Shown piece after piece: positions 42,142 to 51,734 of a stretch of DNA of 64,000 nucleotides. The DNA is from Paraburkholderia oxyphila NBRC 105797 (GTDB taxonomy: Bacteria > Pseudomonadota > Gammaproteobacteria > Burkholderiales > Burkholderiaceae), in assembly GCF_000685075.1 (NCBI RefSeq), contig NZ_BAYD01000032.1, positions 36,490 to 100,489 on the forward strand, read 5' to 3'. A program made the position numbers and the translations under genes. The notes below the pieces were generated by a model. It did no database searches. It worked only from the letters and a program-made list of their open reading frames with translations, and was not told the DNA's origin. The number at the start of each line of letters is the position of its first letter. Position 1 is the first letter of the stretch.

Positions 42142-43550
42142 ACAACGCAGAACAATTTTTCTCAGACTTTCGAGACCGCTACTATCACGACCCCGTGCTA
42201 TTCGTGCAGGAAGTTTTCCAGGCTGAACCCGACGACTGGCAGAAACAGTTTCTGCGTGCGGTCGCACGAGGTGAACGGAAGATCAGCATTCGAAGCGGTC
42301 ACGGCGTGGGTAAGTCAACCAGCACGTCCTGGGTCGCTATCTGGCATTTCCTCACGCGGTTCCCTCAGAAAACCGTCATTACCGCGCCGACAAGCGCACA
42401 GCTTTTTGACGCGCTCTACTCCGAATTGAAGTCGTGGATGAAAAAGCTGCCTGACGTGCTGTTGCAGATGGCGGAAATCAAGAACGACCGTATCGAGTTC
42501 CGCCCTGCCCCCGACGAAAGTTTCGTTTCACTGCGTACCAGCCGGAAGGAATCGCCGGAAGCACTCCAAGGGATTCACTCCGAGCACGTGCTACTGATCG
42601 CTGACGAGGCGTCCGGGGTTGACGAGGCCGTATATCTGGCGGCGCAGGGTTCCATGTCGGGTGAGCACGCAACCACCATCCTACTTGGGAACCCAACGCG
42701 CTCGACGGGCTATTTTTACGACAGTCATACGATTCTGGCGCATGAGTGGTTCACGTTGCGGGTGTCGTGCCTGGACAGTATCCGGGTGTCGAAAGAGTTC
42801 GCGCGTGAAGTTGCGGCCCGACATGGCGAAGACAGCAACGAATACCGGATTCGCGTCCTGGGGGAATTCCCGCTTGCGGATGACGACACGGTCATTCCGA
42901 TGCATCTGATTGAATCCGCCATGTACCGGGACATTGAGTCACCCCCGGACACCAAGCCGGTTTGGGGGGTTGACGTGGCCCGGTTCGGTAGCGACCGCAC
43001 TGCACTGTGTATCCGGCATGGGAACGAGGTGCGCGAAGAGATCACCTGGTGGGCGGGACTCGACACCATGCAAACCGTTGGCCGGATCAAGGCGCTATAC
43101 GACAAGTGTACGTTTGAACAGCGCCCGGTTGAAATCCTGGTGGACGTTATTGGCGTGGGCGGTGGCGTGGTGGACCGTGGGCGCGAAATGGGCTTGCCGA
43201 TACGCGGAATCAACGTCAGTGAATCCCCCGCGATGGGTGACAAATACGTCAACCTGCGCGCCGAACTGTGGTTCAAGGCAAAGGAATGGTTCGAGGAACG
43301 CGGCTGCAAGCTGCCAGACGACAAGGCGCTTAAATCTGAACTGGCCGGGGTTCGCTACACCTACCAGTCGTCCGGAAAGATCAAGATTGAGTCAAAAGAC
43401 GAGATGAAACGCCGTGGCGTGCGGTCCCCCGACCTGGCTGACGCCTTCATTCTGACGTTCGCCAGTGACGCCGCGACGGCGGGTAATGCCGCGTCGTATA
43501 TGTGGAACAGCCGGAAACCGCTCCGGCGCAATATTTCACGGGTTTGCTAA
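42138..43550 (+). CDS. Terminase large subunit
   Basis: 470 residues. The ATPase half has Walker A SIRSGHGVGKSTSTSWVA (about residue 52) and Walker B VLLIADEASGVDEA (about 150), then a coupling motif ILLGNPTRSTGYF. The nuclease half has RNase-H-like acidic residues in PVWGVDVARFGSDRTALCIR (about 275), ILVDVIGVGGGVVDRG and SPDLADAFILTFA. It packages DNA into the procapsid and cuts it. All motifs are intact. Confidence 0.95.
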   Translation: MNNAEQFFSDFRDRYYHDPVLFVQEVFQAEPDDWQKQFLRAVARGERKISIRSGHGVGKSTSTSWVAIWHFLTRFPQKTVITAPTSAQLFDALYSELKSWMKKLPDVLLQMAEIKNDRIEFRPAPDESFVSLRTSRKESPEALQGIHSEHVLLIADEASGVDEAVYLAAQGSMSGEHATTILLGNPTRSTGYFYDSHTILAHEWFTLRVSCLDSIRVSKEFAREVAARHGEDSNEYRIRVLGEFPLADDDTVIPMHLIESAMYRDIESPPDTKPVWGVDVARFGSDRTALCIRHGNEVREEITWWAGLDTMQTVGRIKALYDKCTFEQRPVEILVDVIGVGGGVVDRGREMGLPIRGINVSESPAMGDKYVNLRAELWFKAKEWFEERGCKLPDDKALKSELAGVRYTYQSSGKIKIESKDEMKRRGVRSPDLADAFILTFASDAATAGNAASYMWNSRKPLRRNISRVC

Positions 43551-43716
43551 AACCTTTGCGCTTCACCCTTAGTAGTCCATATCTCAACCGTCTCAATCCC
43601 CCTCATGGGTGAATTCGTCCGACCCAATCGGAGCATTCAACCCAAATTCTCCGCACTCATTCAGTAAATCAGCCTGGGTGCAATTTCATTTTGTTGCAAC
43701 ACATTGGATTTTCAAC

Positions 43717-43995
43717 ATGGCTATTAAAAACTGGCTCGATAACTCATATGCACGTTTCGGTGATTCGACCTCTAAATCTTCCGCACCCAAGGCAACCAAG
43801 GGAAGCCCCGCCCCTGACACCAAAGCCAAGGCCGCTCCCGCCAAGGCCGAAAAGCCCACCCCGTTCGGCAATTCGTCAGGCGGCGGCAAGTCGTCTATCT
43901 CGAACGGCGCAGGCCCCAAGGACAGCAAAACCAAGCAGGCAAAGGGCTTGATGGACGGTTCGGTAAAGGCCAACCAAAAGCGCGGCAGCTACTAA
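43717..43995 (+). CDS. Low-complexity small phage protein
   Basis: 92 residues (MAIKNWLDNSYARFGDSTSK), mostly Lys/Ala/Pro/Gly/Ser and probably disordered, ending in KGLMDGSVKANQKRGSY. It lies between the terminase and portal genes, where several podoviruses have a short uncharacterised gene. The ATG at 43717 is chosen; no clear motif is seen. A GC hairpin (44006-44034) follows. Confidence 0.6.
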   Translation: MAIKNWLDNSYARFGDSTSKSSAPKATKGSPAPDTKAKAAPAKAEKPTPFGNSSGGGKSSISNGAGPKDSKTKQAKGLMDGSVKANQKRGSY

Positions 43996-44064
43996 GCAGC
44001 TTTCTGGGGGAGTTTTGGAGTTTTCCCCTCCCCCGCTTTCATGCGGATTTTTGGAGAATAACAA

Positions 44065-46521
44065 ATGGCGAAAAGCCGCATCAAAGCGCCTATGCAAGGC
44101 GGAAAGGATCAGTTTCTGACGCCAACCACGGCAATGATGAACGGAGCGCAGCCTTTCACGCAACGCGGTATCGAACTACCGGACGATGACGAGGAACAGC
44201 ACGGCGCAAGCGCGGTGCGTTCGGGTCAAGACTACTTTGCAGGCGCGGACAAAACACAACAAAGCTCGATGGCATCGGGCAAGGTCGATAGCGACCGTGG
44301 CACGGTCCCGCTATCTGACGAGGAAATCGGCGCGATCATTCAGCAACAATTGAATGATGCTCGTACTTTCATCGATGAGCAAGTTTCGCCAATGCGCGCC
44401 CAGGCGACTGAAGCGTACCGGGGCCGCATGGACTATGCGAACTTCGATGAAGAACCCGGCATGGGTGACACGGGGTATCTAGACCAGGCGCTAGCCCCGG
44501 CAGGACGTACGCAAATCACCTCGCGTGACGTGCGGGACACCATTTCCGGCATGATGCCCGACCTAATGCGCATGTTCACGTCGTCAAATGACGTGGTGGA
44601 ATTCATTCCGAACACCCCGCAAGAAGTGCCGTTTGCCGAACAGGCGACCGACTACGCCAACTTTGTCTTCATGAAAGACAATCCTGGCTTTGAAATCCTG
44701 CACGACACCATTAAGGATGCGCTGACGCACAAGACGGGCATCGTCAAGGTCTGGTATGACGACGCAACAATCGTTCGCACCGAGCATTACACGCAGCTTG
44801 ACCCGATGGCGCTGCAAACGCTCGAAGACGATGACGATGTAGAGCAAATCGAAGTCATCAAAGAGTACCAATTCACGCATGCGACCGTAGGCGTTCCCCT
44901 TCCAGTGATCGATGCGCGCGTAAAGCGTCGCACCAAGAAAGGCCGTATCCGCGTTGAGTCGGTTCCACCTGAAGAATTCCTGATCGACCGGCGCGCCCGC
45001 TCGCTGGAGTGCGATACGCCAACCAGCCGTGGCTTTAACCTGGTTGCGCACCGCTCCATGATGACCACATCTGAGCTAGTCGCGCTGGGATATGACGAAG
45101 ATTTGGTACGTCAGCACGTCACCAACAATGAACTCGATTTCAACGTCGAGCGCATCGCCCGCCAACCGTGGGCGAGAACCGTTGGGGGCTTCGAAGGCAT
45201 CAATTCTGCGCTTCAGCGTGTTTTGTACTGCGAAGCATACGTCTGGATTGACGCGGATAACGATGGAATCGCAGAACTGCACAAGGTCTGCACAATGGGG
45301 CCGTCGTTCAAGCTGGTTTCCCGTGAACCCGTGGACTTCATTCCGTTCGCGGTGTTCCACTGTGACAAGGAACCGCATACGTTCTTTGGACAGTCTATTA
45401 CGGACGTTACGGCGGACATTCAGCGCATAAAAACCCAGGTTTGGCGTGACTCGCTGGACTCGCTGGCGCAGGCCGTTCGCCCCCGAATGGCAGTCGTGGA
45501 AGGTCACGTTAACTACGATGACTTGCTAAACGATGAATTGGGCGGTGTGATCCGGATGCGCGAACCTGGGATGGTCGCGCCGCTTGTAACGCCGTTTGTA
45601 GGCGAAGACGCCTTCGGAATGATCGAATACACCGATTCGGTGCTCGACAAGCGTACAGGCGTTTCTATGCAGTCTATGGGGCTGTCTGCTGACACGCTCC
45701 AATCCACGACCGCGCTAGCCGTCCAACAGCAGGTTTCGGCGTCGCAAGGTCGCACCGAACTGATTGCGCGGATGCTGTCAGCCGGCCTGCGCGAGGTGTT
45801 CAAGCTGATTCTAAATCTGTCGGTGCAGAACCAGGATAAGCCCCGCACGCTGAAGCTACGCGGGCAATGGGTGGAAATCGATCCGCGTTACTGGAATGCG
45901 GACATGCACGTCGAAGTGAACGTGGGTCTGGGTTCGGGCACGAACGCCGACAAGATCGGCAAGCTAACCCAGATTCTCCAGGAGCAGAAAGACATTCTGA
46001 TGACCCTTGGGCCGTCGAATCCACTGGTTAGCCTGTCCCAGTATTCCAACTGTTTGTCAAAGATTGTGGAACTGGCCGGGTTCAAGAATACCTCGCAATT
46101 CTTTAACCAACTTCCGGCCAACCAGGCTCCCCCGCCCCCTCAACCACCGAAGCCGGACCCAGAACTTATCAAGGCAACCAACGATGCGCAGATGGCGCAA
46201 CAGCGTCACCAGCTGGACGTGCAACGCTTCCAGCTAGAGCAATCGAAAGCGACCCAGGAAAACCAACGCCTGAGGGATAAGGATGCGGCCCAGGTGGCCC
46301 TACAAGCGCGCGAATTGGAATTGAAGTATCAGCAGAATTTCCATTCAAACGCCGTCGATGCGCTTCTCTCCGATGCGCAACACCAACGCGAACAGGATAA
46401 CGCGATGACCCAGGCTCAAATGGGCCATATCGCGAACGCCCAAGCGAATATCTACAACGCGCAGCAGCAACAGCAGCTAGCGCAAATGCAGCCCCCACAA
46501 CCGGGTGCAAGCGGTGAATAA
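44065..46521 (+). CDS. Portal protein (P22/podovirus type)
   Basis: 818 residues. The first part (EIGAIIQQQLNDARTFIDEQ VSPMRAQATEAYRGR) and the segments DTISGMMPDLMRMFTSSNDV and PVDFIPFAVFHCDKEPHTFF GQSITDVTADIQRIKTQVWR are typical of large podovirus portals. The last 180 residues (from about 690) are Gln-rich coiled coil, matching the P22-type barrel extension. Twelve copies would form the vertex through which DNA enters and leaves. A GGAG-type ribosome-binding site precedes the ATG. Confidence 0.9.
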   Translation: MAKSRIKAPMQGGKDQFLTPTTAMMNGAQPFTQRGIELPDDDEEQHGASAVRSGQDYFAGADKTQQSSMASGKVDSDRGTVPLSDEEIGAIIQQQLNDARTFIDEQVSPMRAQATEAYRGRMDYANFDEEPGMGDTGYLDQALAPAGRTQITSRDVRDTISGMMPDLMRMFTSSNDVVEFIPNTPQEVPFAEQATDYANFVFMKDNPGFEILHDTIKDALTHKTGIVKVWYDDATIVRTEHYTQLDPMALQTLEDDDDVEQIEVIKEYQFTHATVGVPLPVIDARVKRRTKKGRIRVESVPPEEFLIDRRARSLECDTPTSRGFNLVAHRSMMTTSELVALGYDEDLVRQHVTNNELDFNVERIARQPWARTVGGFEGINSALQRVLYCEAYVWIDADNDGIAELHKVCTMGPSFKLVSREPVDFIPFAVFHCDKEPHTFFGQSITDVTADIQRIKTQVWRDSLDSLAQAVRPRMAVVEGHVNYDDLLNDELGGVIRMREPGMVAPLVTPFVGEDAFGMIEYTDSVLDKRTGVSMQSMGLSADTLQSTTALAVQQQVSASQGRTELIARMLSAGLREVFKLILNLSVQNQDKPRTLKLRGQWVEIDPRYWNADMHVEVNVGLGSGTNADKIGKLTQILQEQKDILMTLGPSNPLVSLSQYSNCLSKIVELAGFKNTSQFFNQLPANQAPPPPQPPKPDPELIKATNDAQMAQQRHQLDVQRFQLEQSKATQENQRLRDKDAAQVALQARELELKYQQNFHSNAVDALLSDAQHQREQDNAMTQAQMGHIANAQANIYNAQQQQQLAQMQPPQPGASGE

Positions 46522-46523
46522 GT

Positions 46524-46799
46524 ATGTCCGAAAAACCAACCCCTAGCGAGCAAATCGCGCTCGGAAATCAGGCAAAGCTGATTATCGAAAACCCCGCTGT
46601 CCAGGAAGCCCTCCGCAAGCTGAATCAAAAATTCTACGAGGAATGGTGCAGGACTGCGCCGGAAGACGTGGAAACGCGCGAACGCCTTTACGCACACGTT
46701 CAGGTTCAACGCTCCTGGTTCAGTTGCCTTAACGCCATTCTCGGTGACGGGCAAATCTCCAATTCCGCAATGGCTGCTGCGAAAGGCAAAGCACGCTAA
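46524..46799 (+). CDS. Small conserved-looking phage protein between portal and scaffold
   Basis: 91 residues (MSEKPTPSEQIALGNQAKLI), helical, with QKFYEEWCRTAPEDVETRER and RLYAHVQVQRSWFSCLNAIL. Small genes with this pattern and position are common in podoviruses but lack a known role. It starts 2 bp after the portal stop, so it is translated with it. A hairpin (46804-46825) follows. Confidence 0.65.
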   Translation: MSEKPTPSEQIALGNQAKLIIENPAVQEALRKLNQKFYEEWCRTAPEDVETRERLYAHVQVQRSWFSCLNAILGDGQISNSAMAAAKGKAR

Positions 46800-46861
46800 T
46801 TCGGTGGGGCTACCAATAGCCCCACTTATTCACGAATTCTCTATTTTTATGGCATAGGCAT

Positions 46862-47944
46862 ATGACTATTATCAACACTCCCGCACAGGGAACTGATGTC
46901 AATTCAGCCGCAAGTTCAATCGCTAACATGCTGACTGACGATCTATTGATCGCCAATACCCCGCGTGGAAGCAAAAAGCAGGAAGGCCCCAAGGCCCGCG
47001 AAGTTGAAACCCATGAGGAACACCCGGAAACGGATTCCCCCGAACATGAGGAAGAAACCGAGCACCCCGACGAATCCGAGCACGAGCACAACCCCGAAAG
47101 TGACGACGGTCACCACGAGGAAGAGCACGAGGAAGACGAGTCAAACAGCCCGGAAGAGCATGACCACGATTCGGTAGCTGACGACACAACGTTCTCAATT
47201 CGCGACGGCGATAAAGATGTGAATGTGACGTTGGCGGAACTGAAAAAGGGTTACACGCGCCAGGCTGATTACACGCGCAAGATGCAAACCCTTGCCGATG
47301 AGCGAAAGACGCTCACGCAGGACGTAGCAACAGCGCAAGGTGAGCGCGAAAAGTACCGCGCTGGGCTGGCGCAGGTTCAACAGGCAATTGCACAACTGCA
47401 ACCCCAGGAACCGACTCCGGAACAGTGGCAAGCGCTCCAGCAATACGACCCGGTTGCATACCTTCAGCAGAAGGAACAATGGCGCGAACATAAAGACAAG
47501 ATGAGCGCCATTCAAGCGGAATATCAGGCACTCACGCAGCGCCAGAACGCGGACCAACAGCGCCAACTAACGGCGCATATGGCAGCAGAAGGTGAAAAGC
47601 TCGCAGCCGCTTTCCCCGAATGGAAAGACAAGGCTAAAGCGCAAGCTGGCAAGCAGGCGATTCGCGACTACGCGTATAGCCTGGGTTATTCGCCTGAAGA
47701 AGTGGACACCACCGCAGACCACCGCATTTTCGTACTGGCCCATAAAGCCATGATGTACGACCGCATGGTTGCCAAGGGCAAACCACAACCGCAGCAACCG
47801 CAAAACAAAACAAAGGTCGTCCGACCTGGAAACGCGGGCCAAGTCCCAAATACGCGCCGCGCAGCGGTAACAGACGCGCGCAAGACGCTACGACAAACCG
47901 GAAAGGTTCAGGACGCGGCGTCATTGCTCGAAAAGCTTCTCTAA
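46862..47944 (+). CDS. Scaffolding protein with acidic, His-rich N-terminus
   Basis: 360 residues immediately before the capsid gene. Residues 40-105 are almost only Glu, Asp, His, Ser and Pro (HEEHPETDSPEHEEETEHPD and onward). Then GYTRQADYTRKMQTLADERK TL and a long Gln-rich coiled coil (145-255) lead to a basic C-terminus. Such composition and position are usual for phage scaffolds, which guide capsid assembly and then leave. The density of His with Glu/Asp is striking and might bind metal. Confidence 0.85.
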   Translation: MTIINTPAQGTDVNSAASSIANMLTDDLLIANTPRGSKKQEGPKAREVETHEEHPETDSPEHEEETEHPDESEHEHNPESDDGHHEEEHEEDESNSPEEHDHDSVADDTTFSIRDGDKDVNVTLAELKKGYTRQADYTRKMQTLADERKTLTQDVATAQGEREKYRAGLAQVQQAIAQLQPQEPTPEQWQALQQYDPVAYLQQKEQWREHKDKMSAIQAEYQALTQRQNADQQRQLTAHMAAEGEKLAAAFPEWKDKAKAQAGKQAIRDYAYSLGYSPEEVDTTADHRIFVLAHKAMMYDRMVAKGKPQPQQPQNKTKVVRPGNAGQVPNTRRAAVTDARKTLRQTGKVQDAASLLEKLL

Positions 47945-47956
47945 TTAGGTTTCAAC

Positions 47957-48934
47957 ATGGCAACTTACAATACATACGATGCCCGGGGCATTCGCGAGGA
48001 TCTCGCAGACATTATCGTCAATATCAGCCCGACGGACACGCCCTTTATCTCGAACATCGGCAAAACGACCGCGAGCAACACCTATTTCGAATGGCAGGCG
48101 GATAGCCTGGCCGCTCCGAATACGGCCAACGCCGCACTCGAAGGTGCTGACGCCGGTAGCGACACGAGCACGCCGACCAGTCGTATCGGCAACTACACGC
48201 AGATCTCGACCAAGGTCGTGCAGGTTTCGGGTTCGCTCGAAAGCGTGGACAAGGCCGGTCGCAAATCGGAACTTGCATACCAGCTTGCCAAGCGCGGTGG
48301 CGAACTGAAGCGCGACCTCGAAGCCATCCTGACGAGTAACCAGGCCGCTACGCCGGGATCGGATAGCACGGCGCGCACAACGGCTGGTTTCGAGTCGTTC
48401 ATGGTTGCTGCCAACTCGCAACGCGGTGCAGGCGGTTCGGCATCGGTCTACAGCGGTGGCATTGGCGCGAACGGTCTGCCGTCTGGCTTCGTCAATACGG
48501 CTCCGGTTGACGGCACACAGGTTCCGCTCACGGAACCCATGCTTAAGGAAATGCTGTCGCAACAATGGACCAACGGCGGCCGTGCTGACATGGTCATGGT
48601 GGGCGCGACGAACAAGCAGACCATCTCCGGTTTCACGGGTATCGCTACCCGCTTTCGCGACGTGGAAGCAGGCCAGCAAGCCGAAATCATCGGCGCTGCT
48701 GACGTGTACGTGTCGGACTTCGGCACGGTTTCGATTGTTCCGAACCGATTCATGCGCCCGCAAACGGCACTGGGTATCGATGTGGAATACGCGGCGGTCG
48801 CATATCTGCGCAACTTCCAGATGAACCAGCTTGCCAAGACTGGTGACAGCGAGAAGCGCCAACTCGTCGTGGAATACGGCCTCAAGGTTCAAAACCCGCT
48901 GGCACACGGCATCATCGCAGACCTTACGCATTAA
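47957..48934 (+). CDS. Major capsid protein (DUF5309/SU10-type)
   Basis: 325 residues. The N-terminus MATYNTYDARGIREDLADII and NISPTDTPFISNIGKTTASN TYFEWQADSLA match the DUF5309 capsid family of podoviruses (HK97 fold). IGNYTQISTKVVQVSGSLES and the C-terminal half with VYVSDFGTVSIVPNRFMRPQ fit as well. It starts 12 bp after the scaffold gene and is followed by a strong hairpin terminator, as expected for the most abundant virion protein. Confidence 0.92.
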   Translation: MATYNTYDARGIREDLADIIVNISPTDTPFISNIGKTTASNTYFEWQADSLAAPNTANAALEGADAGSDTSTPTSRIGNYTQISTKVVQVSGSLESVDKAGRKSELAYQLAKRGGELKRDLEAILTSNQAATPGSDSTARTTAGFESFMVAANSQRGAGGSASVYSGGIGANGLPSGFVNTAPVDGTQVPLTEPMLKEMLSQQWTNGGRADMVMVGATNKQTISGFTGIATRFRDVEAGQQAEIIGAADVYVSDFGTVSIVPNRFMRPQTALGIDVEYAAVAYLRNFQMNQLAKTGDSEKRQLVVEYGLKVQNPLAHGIIADLTH

Positions 48935-48950
48935 TCCGTAGGTCGCTAGG

Positions 48951-48985
48951 AAAGGGGGCAGTGCGCTTGCACGAGCCCCCTTTTT
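48951..48985 (+). terminator. Terminator after the capsid gene
   Basis: AAAGGGGGC (48951-48959) pairs with GCCCCCTTT (48975-48983), with an inner GTGC/GCAC stem and a T-run. Read-through would supply the tail genes. Confidence 0.85.
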
Positions 48986-48999
48986 CGTATGGAGTACGA

Positions 49000-49314
49000 A
49001 TGATTACGAAACACTTTGAATCGGTGCCGGAGTTCGGTATTGAACGCATTTGGCATTACGACGAGACCAACGATACGGCAACCATCGAGAACCGCCAGAA
49101 TCACGACCCCCTGCTAGAGCACACGAAAGGCCAATACAACGCCGTCGATGAGCGCGCACGCTGGGGCGATGGTATGCACAAGGTAGCGTCCATCCCGATC
49201 ATCATTTATCAAGAGCTAAAGATGAAGGGAATCATTGATGACCCTGTGGCGTTCAAGAAGTGGCTGAATGATCCGGAAAACCGATTTTTCCGCACCCGCC
49301 CTGGCAAGGTCTAA
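49000..49314 (+). CDS. Conserved-looking phage protein after the capsid
   Basis: 104 residues (MITKHFESVPEFGIERIWHY). The segment DETNDTATIENRQNHDPLLE and the C-terminal VAFKKWLNDPENRFFRTRPG KV are typical of a short podovirus protein found next to capsid genes; its role is not known to me. I chose the ATG at 49000, after the hairpin, rather than the upstream frame that would run through it. Confidence 0.7.
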   Translation: MITKHFESVPEFGIERIWHYDETNDTATIENRQNHDPLLEHTKGQYNAVDERARWGDGMHKVASIPIIIYQELKMKGIIDDPVAFKKWLNDPENRFFRTRPGKV

Positions 49315-49316
49315 CT

Positions 49317-49976
49317 ATGACAATCGCGACATATAACGACCTATGCGCGACTGTTGCCGATTTCCTGAACCGTCAAGACTTGACGGACCAAATTCCCACT
49401 TTTATTCAGCTTGCAGAAGCATCGATTAATGCGGATGACCGATTCAGGATTCAGCAGGGCATAGTGCGCAGTCAGGCGACTATCGACGGAAGCCAGACGG
49501 ACCAATGGGGCCAATATTTTGTGCCGGTTCCACGAGACTACATCAGCATGCAGAACCTGCGCGTAATGGAGCTACCTCCCCCATCGCGCCTGGAGATGCT
49601 GACTCAGACCCAGATGGATGATTACCGGCAGATCACACAGTGCGGTGTTCCGCGCTATTACGCCGTGGCGGGCGGAACGATGGAAATCTTGCCCCCTCCC
49701 CCAACGGGTACGCAATACACGCTTCAGATGGTGTATTTCGGCAAGCTCCCTCCCCTGTCAGCAACCCAGCAAAGTAACTGGCTTCTGAACATGAATCCGA
49801 ATGTCTACCTCTACGGGGCGTTGCTTCATTCTGCGCCGTATCTGAAGGATGACGAACGAATTCAGGTCTGGAATTCACTTTATAACGACCTCGCTGAAAA
49901 GATCACTGAAGCTGACGGGCGCGCCCAATTCAGCGGTTCAACGATGAAAATCCGCGTGCGTCGCAGCTATCGATAA
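49317..49976 (+). CDS. Head-tail adaptor protein
   Basis: 219 residues. TYNDLCATVADFLNRQDLTD QIPTFIQLAEASINADDRFR and the later FVPVPRDYISMQNLRVMELP, YGALLHSAPYLKDDERIQVW are the pattern of phage adaptor proteins (gp4/gp11-like) that join portal and tail. It starts 2 bp after the previous stop. A second ring of 12 copies under the portal is expected from the family. Confidence 0.85.
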   Translation: MTIATYNDLCATVADFLNRQDLTDQIPTFIQLAEASINADDRFRIQQGIVRSQATIDGSQTDQWGQYFVPVPRDYISMQNLRVMELPPPSRLEMLTQTQMDDYRQITQCGVPRYYAVAGGTMEILPPPPTGTQYTLQMVYFGKLPPLSATQQSNWLLNMNPNVYLYGALLHSAPYLKDDERIQVWNSLYNDLAEKITEADGRAQFSGSTMKIRVRRSYR

Positions 49977-49999
49977 GTGCTAAGGCACAAGGATAAATC

Positions 50000-50395
50000 A
50001 TGGCTCTTTCGACAACCATCGAACAAGCAATTTTGAAGCATTTCCTGGGCGTTGCGCCGTGGACGATGCCAACCACGGTGTATGTCGCGCTGTTCACGAC
50101 TAACCCGACGATGCCCGCTGGTACGGGTGGCGTTGAGGTGACGGGCGGCTCATACGTGCGTCAGCCGATCACCTGGACGGTATCGGGTAGCGGCCCCGCT
50201 GTCGCATCGAACACGGCACTGGTGCAGTTCCCGACTGCTACGGCATCGTGGGGCACGGTGACGGGCGCGGGCATTTACGACGCGGCGACAGGCGGCAATC
50301 TGATTGACGGCGGCCCGCTCCAGGTCTCCAAGGTTATCGGTACAGGTGACGTTTTCGCATTCCAACCGGCGACCTACACCGTATCGCAAATGTAA
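50000..50395 (+). CDS. Phage tail-fibre-like protein
   Basis: 131 residues. ILKHFLGVAPWTMPTTVYVA LFTTNPT and GGSYVRQPITWTVSGSGPAV and GAGIYDAATGGNLIDGGPLQ match a small family of beta-rich phage tail proteins often found near fibres. It probably forms part of the tail surface. No enzyme motif. Confidence 0.75.
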   Translation: MALSTTIEQAILKHFLGVAPWTMPTTVYVALFTTNPTMPAGTGGVEVTGGSYVRQPITWTVSGSGPAVASNTALVQFPTATASWGTVTGAGIYDAATGGNLIDGGPLQVSKVIGTGDVFAFQPATYTVSQM

Positions 50396-50405
50396 GAGGT
50401 GAAGT

Positions 50406-50897
50406 ATGGCTACTGGCTATGGTGGTTCGCTGTATGGCAGTAGCGTATACGGCCAGCAAGCAGACACGAATAACGCGGTTACTTCCACGTGGACCGCTTC
50501 CAGCACGATACGCGGTGCGCGCTACGAATACGCGTCAAACAACCGTAGTGCATGGGTCTGGACTTCCTCTAAGACGGGCCTATACACACGCGGCGGCGCG
50601 GTGCGCAGCAATGGCGTTTGGTCGAGTCTCGCGACGGGTGGGCATGAATTTATGCCGGTCATGAATTCAGCGTGGAGTTCAAGCAGCAGCATCCGGGGCA
50701 ACTATCGCGCGGCGCATGCGGTTCGTAGTGCTAACTGGAATTGGTCCAGCACGGCACAGGGAACGCACATCCTGCAAGCCAACATGGCCACTGCGTGGAC
50801 ATGGAATTCGACCGCCAACGGGGGCAGCTTATGGAACCCGCAACCGGAACCGGGCGACATTTGGACTGTGATCACGCCAACGGTCGTAGGACCATAA
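50406..50897 (+). CDS. Trp/Ser-rich internal-repeat phage protein
   Basis: 163 residues with five or so repeats about 24 residues long, each centred on a W-x-x-S-S/T segment (STWTASSTIRG, AWVWTSSKTG, AWSSSSSIRG, NWNWSSTAQG, AWTWNSTANG), after a Gly/Tyr-rich start (GYGGSLYGSSVYG). Such repeats suggest a beta-stacked fibre or solenoid. It lies among tail fibre genes. No family is recognised. Confidence 0.7.
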   Translation: MATGYGGSLYGSSVYGQQADTNNAVTSTWTASSTIRGARYEYASNNRSAWVWTSSKTGLYTRGGAVRSNGVWSSLATGGHEFMPVMNSAWSSSSSIRGNYRAAHAVRSANWNWSSTAQGTHILQANMATAWTWNSTANGGSLWNPQPEPGDIWTVITPTVVGP

Positions 50898-50910
50898 ACA
50901 AGGATAAAAA

Positions 50911-51726
50911 ATGGCAGATACATACACAGCCAATCTGAACCTCGTAAAGCCCGATATCGGGGGCGATGTTAACACGTGGGGCACGTTGCTGAATGGCAAT
51001 ATGGACGCTATCGACGCGGGCGTTAACACGGCTCAGACGACCGCCAACGCAGCGGTTGTCAACGCATCGAACGGAACGCATGCGCTCAAGCTCACGGCTA
51101 ACGGTAACTCGGTTGACGTGACTATCGACAGTACGGACGTTGGCACCATCTGGCACACAGGCAACTTCACGCCCGGTAACTACCTCCCGGTAGCAGGCGG
51201 CACGATCACAAATAACCTTACCGTCAACGGTACGTTGACGAATTACGGTCGCTGGCAAGCCAGCAACATGTATATCAACACTGGCGACAACAGCCTACGT
51301 AACAACGTGGGGACCGTGTTCCAGGGTGACGGCAACGTCTACGGGTCCGCGTGGAATAACGGCATCGGCAATGGCTGGCTCAATTCCTACGTAGTAGCGA
51401 AGCGAAACAATAACCCAAATAGCGGCTTCGTCTATACGGACTCGAATAACGCCGTAAAGATCAATTGGGATGGTTCGCGCCTGCACGGCTATGTCGATGG
51501 CACCGACCAAGGCCAGCTTTGGACGACTGCGAATCTCAACCCCGGCGCGTACGCCAACATCGGCGCTACGTGCCCGTGGAATTCCGGAATTATGGAAATC
51601 GGCGCGATTGGCCCTGGTGGTGTCGGAACGATTGACGCCGGTTCCCCCTGGGTTCTCGAAGGTTTGCGCACGGTTCAGACCTACGGATGGATTTACATGC
51701 GTGTCGTCTATCTGCGAAATAACTAA
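50911..51726 (+). CDS. Tail fibre protein
   Basis: 271 residues. The N-terminus (MADTYTANLNLVKPDIGGDV NTWGTLLNGNMDAID) is a module shared with the protein at 52,209 and probably anchors the fibre to the tail. The middle (GTIWHTGNFTPGNYLPVAGG TITNNLTVNG) is the repeat pattern of phage fibres, and the rest is Gly/Asn/Tyr-rich. Likely contacts the host surface. Confidence 0.8.
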   Translation: MADTYTANLNLVKPDIGGDVNTWGTLLNGNMDAIDAGVNTAQTTANAAVVNASNGTHALKLTANGNSVDVTIDSTDVGTIWHTGNFTPGNYLPVAGGTITNNLTVNGTLTNYGRWQASNMYINTGDNSLRNNVGTVFQGDGNVYGSAWNNGIGNGWLNSYVVAKRNNNPNSGFVYTDSNNAVKINWDGSRLHGYVDGTDQGQLWTTANLNPGAYANIGATCPWNSGIMEIGAIGPGGVGTIDAGSPWVLEGLRTVQTYGWIYMRVVYLRNN

Positions 51727-51734
51727 GGATATCT

